Of a stretch of 6,711 bases of DNA, positions 1-4,333 are shown one piece after another. The translations under genes and the position numbers were made by a program. Source of the stretch: Hyphomicrobiales bacterium (GTDB taxonomy: Bacteria; Pseudomonadota; Alphaproteobacteria; Rhizobiales; S144-23). The stretch is taken from contig WGBL01000012.1 of assembly GCA_015494375.1 (NCBI GenBank), positions 1 through 6,711 on the forward strand, written 5' to 3'. How positions within the stretch are numbered: the stretch's first letter is position 1; every line of letters begins with the position of its first letter. The notes under the pieces were generated by a model, which saw only the letters and a list, made by a program, of their open reading frames with translations, had not been told where the DNA came from and ran no database searches.

Positions 1-1
1 A

Positions 2-274
2 ACCAATGCCGAGCGGGCCGCCCAGGTGGCCGAGCGGCTGCGGGCCCATATCGAAAACGAGCCAATCCAAATCTCGGCGAGGGGCGAGGCCATTCGCATC
101 ACCATCAGCGTCGGCGTCGCCAGTCTCAGGGACCCGTGCGATGATGTCGCCAGCCTGCTCAAGCGCGCCGATCTCGCTCTCTACCGAGCCAAGAACACCG
201 GCCGCAACCGCGTTGCCATAGCCGAAAATCAGCCCGCCCATCTCGCCCGTTGCGCGCTCCAGAGCGCCTTTTGA
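2..274 (+). CDS. Diguanylate cyclase (GGDEF domain), C-terminal fragment
   Basis: The reading frame is open from the window edge to TGA at 272-274 and gives 90 residues of the C-terminal end of a GGDEF domain. The family makes cyclic di-GMP from two GTP in the cytoplasm. Visible hallmarks are ISVGVAS (the strand after the active-site half) and then LLKRADLALYRAKNTGRNRV, the conserved final helix and turn found at the end of nearly every GGDEF domain. The GG[D/E]EF signature, the allosteric I-site and any sensory domain lie upstream of the window, so catalytic competence and the input signal cannot be judged. About 17 residues follow the domain, so no EAL domain is fused behind it. A 10-bp stem with one bulge (259-268 with 289-299) overlaps the stop codon but has no T-run, so termination there is uncertain. 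The next gene on this strand is over 1 kb away, so no operon link is seen. Confidence 0.9.
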   Translation, partial: TNAERAAQVAERLRAHIENEPIQISARGEAIRITISVGVASLRDPCDDVASLLKRADLALYRAKNTGRNRVAIAENQPAHLARCALQSAF

Positions 275-360
275 CCGCTGCCGGAGGAGGCGCCTCTGGC
301 AATCGCGGCCGCTTAACGAACGTTTCAAATTCGAAAAAAATATCTTGCGCGTGGCCCTCG

Positions 361-373
361 TGTTACGCTAACA
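361..373. promoter_or_regulatory. Operator-like inverted repeat TGTTA-CGC-TAACA
   Basis: A perfect 5-bp inverted repeat with a 3-bp centre lies in a locally AT-rich stretch about 90 bp after the GGDEF stop codon. Half-sites of this kind (TGTTA/TAACA) are typical of helix-turn-helix repressor operators such as LacI-type sites, although those usually have an even-length centre. No clear gene starts just downstream, so a regulatory role is speculative and chance occurrence is possible. Confidence 0.25.
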
Positions 374-685
374 AATGGACCATAATGACGCGATTGGGCA
401 TGAGTTTTTACTTGCCTGTCATTTTTGTGTCACAGTGGGCGGCCTATGCTGACCGATGCGTCGCGCTGCTATCGGCGCTGCCGAGTGCTTTCGCAATGGC
501 CAGGCGAATGGTTGGAATTGGCCGAATGGGAGCAGTGCATTTGATGGACTTGAATGGACAAGGTTGAGCGTTCCCTGCGGGGCGTGGCCTGGAGCGCAAA
601 GAGCAGTCGCCATAAGTCGCGATAAGGAGACGGAACGCGATTGATAGTAAGGCTATCGGCAACAGGCAAATGGCGGGTGGCCAAA

Positions 686-722
686 ACAAGTGGTCGAATT
701 GACAAGACAAGTGGTCGGATTG
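686..722. repeat. 21-bp-period direct repeat, two copies
   Basis: ACAAGTGGTCGAATTG at 686-701 recurs at 707-722 as ACAAGTGGTCGGATTG, 15 of 16 bases identical, with a 5-bp spacer that itself resembles the repeat start (ACAAG). The repeat lies in DNA with no gene. It could be a protein-binding pair spaced by two helical turns, a local duplication, or the end of a decayed mobile element; no transposase remnant was recognised nearby. Confidence 0.7.
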
Positions 723-883
723 GGTGGAGTAGACAAAGATCACGTGACGAACATTTGACAGGCGGACAAGTTGGGCAGCTGGGTTACGGGTGCTGCCACA
801 GATGCGACACCCTGGCCAGAGCCATCAAGCCTTGCGAGATCTGGAGCGACCCGGCACAGCTGCTCAGAGCTCTAAGACGAGAT

Positions 884-926
884 ACTCGTGAGGAACAGGT
901 CCGCCGCATCTCCTGACCTCACGAGT
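884..926. other. Stem-loop with perfect 10-bp outer stem
   Basis: ACTCGTGAGG (884-893) pairs perfectly with CCTCACGAGT (917-926). An inner CAGG/CCTG stem (896-899 with 912-915) extends it past a small internal loop. No T-run follows on either strand, so it does not look like an intrinsic terminator. It may be part of a structured RNA or a palindromic DNA element. Confidence 0.45.
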
Positions 927-984
927 GTGATTGCTCGTAAGACGGCATGAGTGGCCTCCTCGTTACCGCCGTCCGACGGGCAAT

Positions 985-1034
985 CAAAAGCCAGATCGGA
1001 TAGCCAACGCCCTCTTTGGTCTATCTGATCTGGC
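985..1034 (-). terminator. Possible minus-strand intrinsic terminator or structured RNA end
   Basis: The arms 990-1007 and 1016-1034 form an 18-bp stem with one bulged T (1020) and one G-T wobble, closed by an 8-nt loop. Read on the minus strand the stem is followed directly by TTTTG, the layout of a rho-independent terminator; on the plus strand no T-run follows. No convincing minus-strand gene precedes it, only a 37-codon open frame (1097-984) without a ribosome-binding site. A small RNA ending here is one explanation, and a transposon-derived palindrome is another. Confidence 0.4.
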
Positions 1035-1064
1035 CTGGCTGGCCCCGCGACCGGTTTCGGATTT

Positions 1065-1101
1065 ACCCCGCTGCCGAATGGTTGCGGGGTCAGTCATTTT
1101 T
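1065..1101 (+). terminator. Hairpin with 7-bp GC stem, weak terminator candidate
   Basis: ACCCCGC (1065-1071) pairs with GCGGGGT (1084-1090), and an inner GCC/GGT stem closes on a GAAT tetraloop. A TTTTT run is present at 1097-1101, but it begins six bases after the stem, which is farther than usual for an intrinsic terminator. No gene on the plus strand clearly ends here, so the hairpin may instead belong to a structured transcript together with the hairpin at 990-1034. Confidence 0.3.
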
Positions 1102-1224
1102 GGGTTCTGCTGCACGTATTTTCGGCGCCTCCCCAACCTCCGACCGGACATCATTCTCGCATCGTCATTCTGACACCGTCCCCTTGCGCGCCCGTTGACC
1201 CTGGCGCGCGAAAGCAAAGCACAT

Positions 1225-1252
1225 TTGCCTCCAATTTTAGTCAAATTATGCT
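1225..1252 (+). promoter_or_regulatory. Possible sigma70-like promoter of the peptidase gene
   Basis: TTGCCT (1225-1230) and TATGCT (1247-1252) are separated by 16 bp in an AT-rich patch that stands out from its GC-rich surroundings, roughly 90 bp before the start codon at 1339. Each hexamer matches four of six consensus bases, so this is a modest candidate. A near-palindrome (CCACACTCGAGAGTGG, 1292-1307, broken only by an A/A pair) lies between it and the ribosome-binding site and could be an operator. Confidence 0.3.
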
Positions 1253-1310
1253 CCGGCCGTTGAGCCGATCTCAGCACCTCGTCGGTATGGTCCACACTCG
1301 AGAGTGGAGA

Positions 1311-1336
1311 TCGAGAGGCAGCTTCGAGAGGCAGCC
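1311..1336 (+). repeat. 13-bp tandem duplication carrying the ribosome-binding site
   Basis: TCGAGAGGCAGC occurs at 1311-1322 and again at 1324-1335, as two 13-bp units differing only in the last base. The GAGAGG of the second copy (1326-1331) lies 7 nt before the ATG at 1339 and serves well as the Shine-Dalgarno sequence. The first copy offers a second identical one 13 nt upstream. The core resembles the AGAGG decamers found in front of sat and qmoA. Confidence 0.75.
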
Positions 1337-1338
1337 TG

Positions 1339-2010
1339 ATGACGGCACGCGCAGAGTGGCTGAGCCCCCTCATTTGGATTGCGCTCACAACGGCCTTTTT
1401 CGCAGCAGCCGCAGAGCGCGCCGAGGCCAACGGCAGCGCCCGCCACATGCGCCTCTATGGCCTCGCTGAGGCGCCAAGCGGCTATGTCGTGTTTTGTCAG
1501 CGCTTTCGCAAGGCGCGCCTTTGCACCGATGCCGCTTTGCCGCAAAGGCGGGTGCGCCTTACATCGCAGCGCCGCCAGGAGCTTGTGCAGGTCAATCAGC
1601 TCGTCAACACGATGGTGGCGCCCGTCTCCGACAAAGCGCTTTACGGTCGCGCGGAGGTCTGGACCTACCCCAACGGCAAGGGCGATTGCGAAGACTACGT
1701 GCTCCTCAAGCGACGCCTGCTTGTCGGGCTCGGCTGGCCCGAAAGCGCCCTCCTGATTGCGGTCGCACGCGATCGCCGCGGGCAGGGCCATGCGGTGCTC
1801 AATGTGCATACGGTGGAAGGCGACTTCATACTCGACAACCAGACCGACCAGGTCCTCATCTGGAGCCGCACGCCCTACACCTTCATCAAACGGCAGTCAT
1901 CGCGCAACCCAACGCAATGGATGTCGCTCGTGCCCAGTGCGGCGCCCCAGTTGATCGCCGCCAGTACGCTCCGCGCTAAGCAAAACGGAGGTGTTTGGCG
2001 GTCCAGATAA
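1339..2010 (+). CDS. Exported transglutaminase-like cysteine peptidase (BTLCP family)
   Basis: This 223-residue protein belongs to the bacterial transglutaminase-like cysteine proteinase family (DUF920), of which LapG is the studied member; LapG cleaves a surface adhesin in the periplasm under c-di-GMP control. The N-terminus looks like a signal peptide: a hydrophobic stretch at residues 8-25 and an AEA cleavage site near residue 30. The catalytic triad is visible as Cys117 in GDCEDYVLLKR, His151 in GHAVLNV and Asp166 in FILDNQ. Two further cysteines (53 and 62) could form a disulfide in the periplasm. The ATG at 1339 is chosen because GAGAGG lies 7 nt upstream. The substrate is unknown. Members like this one are common in Alphaproteobacteria and often have no LapD/LapA partner, so the LapG role should not be assumed. 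The GGDEF gene 1 kb upstream makes a c-di-GMP link thinkable but unproven. A strong terminator ends the unit. Confidence 0.88.
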   Translation: MTARAEWLSPLIWIALTTAFFAAAAERAEANGSARHMRLYGLAEAPSGYVVFCQRFRKARLCTDAALPQRRVRLTSQRRQELVQVNQLVNTMVAPVSDKALYGRAEVWTYPNGKGDCEDYVLLKRRLLVGLGWPESALLIAVARDRRGQGHAVLNVHTVEGDFILDNQTDQVLIWSRTPYTFIKRQSSRNPTQWMSLVPSAAPQLIAASTLRAKQNGGVWRSR

Positions 2011-2180
2011 CCAACAGATAACCAGGGCGTGCACAAGCCGCACAAACAATTGGGGCGACGCGGCTGCGAGGAACCATCAACCGGGATCCCACTGACACGC
2101 GGTCAGGCAATACCCCTTTTGCGACAGGTTCGGCGGCAAAACCCTGCCATCCCCGACCCAGCCGTCGAACCAAACTCGAA

Positions 2181-2213
2181 GGGCCGGACCCGCCAGAGTC
2201 CGGCCCTCTTTTT
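2181..2213 (+). terminator. Rho-independent terminator of the peptidase gene
   Basis: GGGCCGGAC (2181-2189) pairs perfectly over 9 bp with GTCCGGCCC (2198-2206) around an 8-nt loop, and TCTTTTT follows immediately. This is a textbook intrinsic terminator reading plus, about 170 bp after the stop codon at 2010. The other side of the stem has no T-run, so it does not serve sat, which comes from the opposite direction. Confidence 0.9.
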
Positions 2214-2397
2214 ATGATTGTGTCTTGTGTGTCTTGCCTTTTTGGAACTTGTGTTTGTTTGCTAGAGCATGTTGAGCCTCTTCGCTCTTTGTCGCTCATA
2301 GCCCCTACATTTGTCGCTTGTCGCCCTTCAGAGTTCTTGCGTTTCCGCCGGCCTAGCGAGCCATCTTAAGCGCTCGCTAAGCGCTCGCTGCTTGGGC
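2214..2397. repeat. Convergent intergenic region with short direct repeats and a hairpin
   Basis: This lies between the peptidase terminator and the sat stop codon, with the two genes converging. It holds a 9-bp tandem pair (GTGTCTTGT, 2220-2237), TTTGTCGCT at 2288-2296 and 2310-2318 with a partial third copy, and a perfect 11-bp tandem pair AAGCGCTCGCT (2368-2389). TAGCGAGC (2354-2361) can pair with GCTCGCTA (2372-2379), giving an 8-bp hairpin just downstream of sat. It lacks a T-run on the minus strand, so it is only a weak candidate for ending sat transcription. Confidence 0.6.
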
Positions 2398-3594
2398 TCA
2401 GCCCCGCTGCGACTGGTAGTGCTCGATGAGGATTTTCGCGACCTCGGGGCGCGAGAACTCGGGCGGGGGCGCCTCTCCGTTCGAGAGCATCTCGCGCACG
2501 CGTGTGCCCGAGAGTAGAACGAAATCCTCCTTGGTATGATCGGGCGCCTCGCACATCATCACCACCTTGTTGAGCTTTTTCGAATACGCCGTGTGATCGG
2601 CGCGGAAAATCTCGATCTCGAGCGCATCATCAGGAATTTCGTCGAAAATCGTCTGGGCATCGAAGGCGCCATAATAGTCGCCAACGCCCGCATGATCGCG
2701 CCCGACGATCAGATGCGTTGCGCCCATGTTCTGGCGGAAGATGGCATGGAGCACCGCCTCGCGCGGGCCCGCATAGAGCATGTCGAAGCCATAGCCCGTG
2801 ATCATCACCGTGTTGGGAGGGAAATAGAGCTCGACCATGGTGCGGATGGCGGCATCGCGCACTGGGGCCGGGATGTCGCCCGGCTTGAGTTTGCCGAGCA
2901 GCATATGGATGACAAGCCCATCGGCGCCGAGCCGCTCCATCGCCATGCGGCACAGCTCCTCGTGTGCCCGGTGCATGGGGTTGCGGGTCTGAAACGCAAC
3001 CACCTTCTGCCAGCCGCGCTCGCCGATCTCCTTGCGGATCTCGACCGCCGTCCGGAATGTCTCCGGAAAATCCGTCTTGAAATAGCTGTAGTTGAGCACC
3101 TGGATGGGGCCCGAGATGGCCACCCGCCCCTGGGCATTGAAAGCGGCAACGCCCGGATGCTCCATGTCCGTCGTGCGATAGACCGCTTCGGTCATCTCGC
3201 GCATCTCGTCCTCGCTGAAGGTCTCGATCGCCTCGACCGTCTGGATCGCCAGCACCGGATTGCCCGCAACATTGGGGTCGCGCAGCGCGATGCGGTCGCC
3301 GACGCCGAACCCTTCGGCACTTTCGACGAGATTGAGCACCGGTGTGGGCCAGAAGACGCCCGATGTGGTGCGCATCTCGCGCGCAACACCAAGGGCGTCA
3401 TCGCGCGTCATATAGCCCGTGAGCGGGTTGAAATAGGCCGCTCCCAGCATCACGGCATTGGCCGCCGTCGCCGAGCTCACGACAATCGAGGGCAGTCGCT
3501 CCGCCTCTTCGGCGAGCTCCACACGCGCTTCGACATCGCTGACATAGAGCGGGTTGAGCACGGACGAGCCGTGCGGTGAGATGAGATTGGCCAT
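2398..3594 (-). CDS. sat: Sulfate adenylyltransferase (ATP sulfurylase), dissimilatory type
   Basis: The 398-residue protein is a homooligomeric-type ATP sulfurylase: an N-terminal PUA-like domain (about residues 5-165) and a catalytic nucleotidyltransferase domain (about 170-390). It interconverts ATP plus sulfate with APS plus pyrophosphate in the cytoplasm. Active-site motifs are intact: QTRNPMHRAHE at 202-212 (the QxxNPxHxxHE signature), GRDHAG at 298-303, and SGTRVRE at 362-368. There is no fused APS kinase, and it is unrelated to the CysDN type, which points to dissimilatory use. With divergent qmoAB it most likely works in reverse, making ATP and sulfate from APS during sulfur oxidation; sulfate reduction would use the same gene set. 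The cysteine-rich metal motif reported in some Sat enzymes is missing; only Cys348 is present in that area. The start at 3594 is supported by AGAAGGGG (3610-3603), 8 nt upstream. A decamer array precedes that site. Confidence 0.96.
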   Translation of the reverse strand: MANLISPHGSSVLNPLYVSDVEARVELAEEAERLPSIVVSSATAANAVMLGAAYFNPLTGYMTRDDALGVAREMRTTSGVFWPTPVLNLVESAEGFGVGDRIALRDPNVAGNPVLAIQTVEAIETFSEDEMREMTEAVYRTTDMEHPGVAAFNAQGRVAISGPIQVLNYSYFKTDFPETFRTAVEIRKEIGERGWQKVVAFQTRNPMHRAHEELCRMAMERLGADGLVIHMLLGKLKPGDIPAPVRDAAIRTMVELYFPPNTVMITGYGFDMLYAGPREAVLHAIFRQNMGATHLIVGRDHAGVGDYYGAFDAQTIFDEIPDDALEIEIFRADHTAYSKKLNKVVMMCEAPDHTKEDFVLLSGTRVREMLSNGEAPPPEFSRPEVAKILIEHYQSQRG

Positions 3595-3610
3595 GGCCGA
3601 TACCCCTTCT

Positions 3611-3650
3611 TCGTGCCTCTAGGTGCCTCTCGGCGCCTCTCGGTGCCTGT
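3611..3650 (-). repeat. Tandem decamer array in the sat leader
   Basis: Four exact-length 10-bp units lie end to end, consensus AGAGGCACCG when read toward sat. A diverged unit at 3601-3610 contains the Shine-Dalgarno sequence AGAAGGGG, and another degenerate unit lies at 3651-3660. The array therefore runs straight into the translation start. The consensus differs mainly at one position from that of the array in front of qmoA, which has the mirrored orientation. Confidence 0.8.
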
Positions 3651-3659
3651 TCGTGTATT

Positions 3660-3693
3660 TTGGTCACCGTGCCCTTTGCTTGGTCACCGTGCC
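3660..3693. promoter_or_regulatory. Paired 14-bp direct repeat with GGTCACC core, 20-bp spacing
   Basis: TTGGTCACCGTGCC occurs at 3660-3673 and 3680-3693, identical, with starts exactly 20 bp apart (about two helical turns). Each copy contains the self-complementary core GGTCACC. Such spacing puts both copies on the same face of the helix, as expected for cooperative binding of a regulator. It sits about 70-100 bp upstream of the sat start codon. The regulator is unknown and the copies could also be a simple duplication. Confidence 0.45.
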
Positions 3694-3764
3694 TCTTGGT
3701 GATATCGTGTCTCAGGTCGCAAGGGCGCGCGTCTTGTCAGGCCGCGCCGGTTTGCCCAAAAAAC

Positions 3765-3857
3765 CCTTTTGCTTCAAGCCCCTGTTGCCTCAAGAACCTG
3801 TTCGCTCAAAAGCCTGTTCCCTCGAGCCCCTGCAAGCAGCCCCTTTTCGCTCAACAC
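3765..3857. repeat. Degenerate 16-bp-period repeat array
   Basis: Four contiguous 16-bp units start at 3765, 3781, 3797 and 3813; a further copy starts at 3842 after 13 bp of related sequence. The plus-strand consensus is roughly CCTGTTCGCTCAAGAC, with CCT, TT and the TCAA core best conserved. A perfect 10-bp tandem pair (ACCTGCCAAG, 3856-3875) follows at once. No gene overlaps it convincingly. The direction and role are unknown. Confidence 0.7.
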
Positions 3858-3974
3858 CTGCCAAGACCTGCCAAGCCGAAAACGATAAGGCGCTCCACAA
3901 CGGGCCTTGGTCCCAGCCGCACCGGGCCGCCGGACCGGGCCGCATGAGACAATTGGCTGCAGCTCGGGTGCACA

Positions 3975-4006
3975 GAATATTTGAAAGTTCGAATATTTGA
4001 AGGTTT
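3975..4006 (+). repeat. 16-bp AT-rich tandem repeat overlapping the qmoA promoter
   Basis: Two 16-bp units (3975-3990 and 3991-4006) match at 14 of 16 bases, consensus GAATATTTGAARGTTY; the first 11 bases are identical. This is the most AT-rich spot in the divergent region. The first unit contains the proposed -35 box and the second fills most of the spacer, so a protein that binds the repeat would compete or cooperate with RNA polymerase. Confidence 0.75.
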
Positions 4007-4009
4007 AAT
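3981..4009 (+). promoter_or_regulatory. Probable sigma70-like promoter of the qmo operon
   Basis: TTGAAA (3981-3986) and TTTAAT (4004-4009) are separated by 17 bp; each hexamer matches five of six bases of the housekeeping consensus and the spacing is ideal. Transcription would begin near 4016, giving an untranslated leader of about 318 nt before the ATG at 4334. That leader contains a 7-bp GC stem (4050-4056 with 4067-4073) and the 160-nt purine-rich decamer array, both unusual for a simple leader. Confidence 0.6.
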
Positions 4010-4170
4010 AGCAAAGGGTTTGCAGTTTGGCTATGGGCGTGACATGGTTGCCGGCGCATGGTGGCCCGCCGGCGGGGCCTTTGGAGGCGCGGCGCCGCCC
4101 GATATGCGAACTCCAAGCAGACTGCAACACAGCAAAGCGCTCGCCTCCGGTGGTTACCGGCCGGAGACGG

Positions 4171-4330
4171 GGAGGGACCGAGAGGGACCGGGAAGGAACT
4201 TGAGGAACCGAAGAGGACCCAGAGGAACCGAAGGGGACCCAGAGGAACCGGGGAGGGACCTGAGGAACCGAAGGGGACCCGCAGGGACCGAGAAGAACCG
4301 GCAGAGATTCAGAGGGACCAGGGAGACCAC
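4171..4330 (+). repeat. Sixteen-unit tandem decamer array in the qmoA leader
   Basis: Sixteen consecutive 10-bp units with no net length change run from 4171 to 4330, consensus AGAGGRACCG (R is A or G). Alternate units look more alike at 4201-4280, so a 20-bp higher-order unit may have been duplicated. The plus strand is strongly purine-rich. Because 10 is not a multiple of 3, each unit shifts the reading frame, which explains why several overlapping open frames cross the array. Its last units hold the Shine-Dalgarno sequence AGGGAG (4320-4325), 8 nt before the qmoA start. Confidence 0.88.
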
Positions 4331-4333
4331 AGC

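Larger units (their letters stand above)
275..1338. other. Long intergenic stretch without a convincing gene
   Basis: About 1.06 kb lies between the GGDEF gene and the peptidase gene. Short open frames exist on both strands, but none has a ribosome-binding site, the G/C third-position bias of the real genes here, or a recognisable motif. What it does hold is structure: an inverted repeat TGTTA-N3-TAACA (361-373), a 21-bp-period direct repeat (686-722), and hairpins at 774-797, 884-926, 990-1034 and 1065-1090. An AT-rich patch at 1225-1252 may hold the peptidase promoter. No tRNA-like T-arm sequence or rRNA segment was seen. The region could contain a small RNA or be the remains of lost genes; neither can be decided from the sequence. 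Confidence 0.6.
3595..4333. other. Divergent sat/qmoA intergenic region, repeat-rich
   Basis: This 739-bp region carries the 5' ends of both sat (leftward) and qmoA (rightward). From left to right it holds a decamer array in the sat leader, a 14-bp GGTCACC direct repeat, a 16-bp-period array, a perfect 10-bp tandem pair ACCTGCCAAG (3856-3875), an ACCGGGCCGC pair with 13-bp period (3921-3943), the qmoA promoter on a 16-bp tandem repeat, a GC-rich hairpin (4050-4073), and a 160-bp decamer array ending at the qmoA ribosome-binding site. Long open frames cross it on both strands, but they are by-products of the repeats and lack gene signals. No clear promoter for sat was found. Confidence 0.75.

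Noticed and set aside
385..567. Small plus-strand open frame with a hydrophobic N-terminal stretch
   Set aside because: It has no ribosome-binding site, mixed third-base usage unlike the real genes here, and no recognisable similarity.
686..722. Insertion-sequence terminal repeat
   Set aside because: No partner end, target duplication or transposase trace could be found in the window.
641..916. Open frame containing a repeated KTSGRI peptide
   Set aside because: The peptide repeat simply translates the 21-bp DNA repeat. There is no ribosome-binding site and no domain, and the end of the frame runs through a hairpin.
984..1448. Minus-strand open frame of 154 codons
   Set aside because: It starts inside the antisense of the peptidase gene and ends in a hairpin. 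Its composition is low-complexity Arg/Ala/Ser without motifs.
1246..1809. Minus-strand open frame opposite the peptidase gene
   Set aside because: The plus-strand product has a signal peptide and a full Cys-His-Asp triad, and this frame is its shadow.
2354..2379. Intrinsic terminator for sat
   Set aside because: An 8-bp hairpin is present, but no T-run follows in the minus-strand direction, so I kept it only as part of the intergenic description.
2536..3579. Long plus-strand open frame (347 codons) opposite sat
   Set aside because: It is the complement of a gene with intact catalytic motifs. Its product is a His/Arg/Asp-rich sequence typical of antisense frames in GC-rich DNA, with no recognisable domain.
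2398..3594. Assimilatory ATP sulfurylase (CysD/CysN) or bifunctional Sat-APS kinase
   Set aside because: The protein has the homooligomeric Sat signatures and is only 398 residues, with no GTPase subunit and no kinase domain.
3623..4000. Plus-strand open frame across the sat/qmoA intergenic arrays
   Set aside because: Its repetitive Cys/Leu/Pro peptide comes from the 16-bp DNA repeat, and no start signal supports it.
4171..4330. CRISPR-like array
   Set aside because: The units are contiguous 10-mers with no spacers and gradual divergence, so this is a minisatellite and not a CRISPR.
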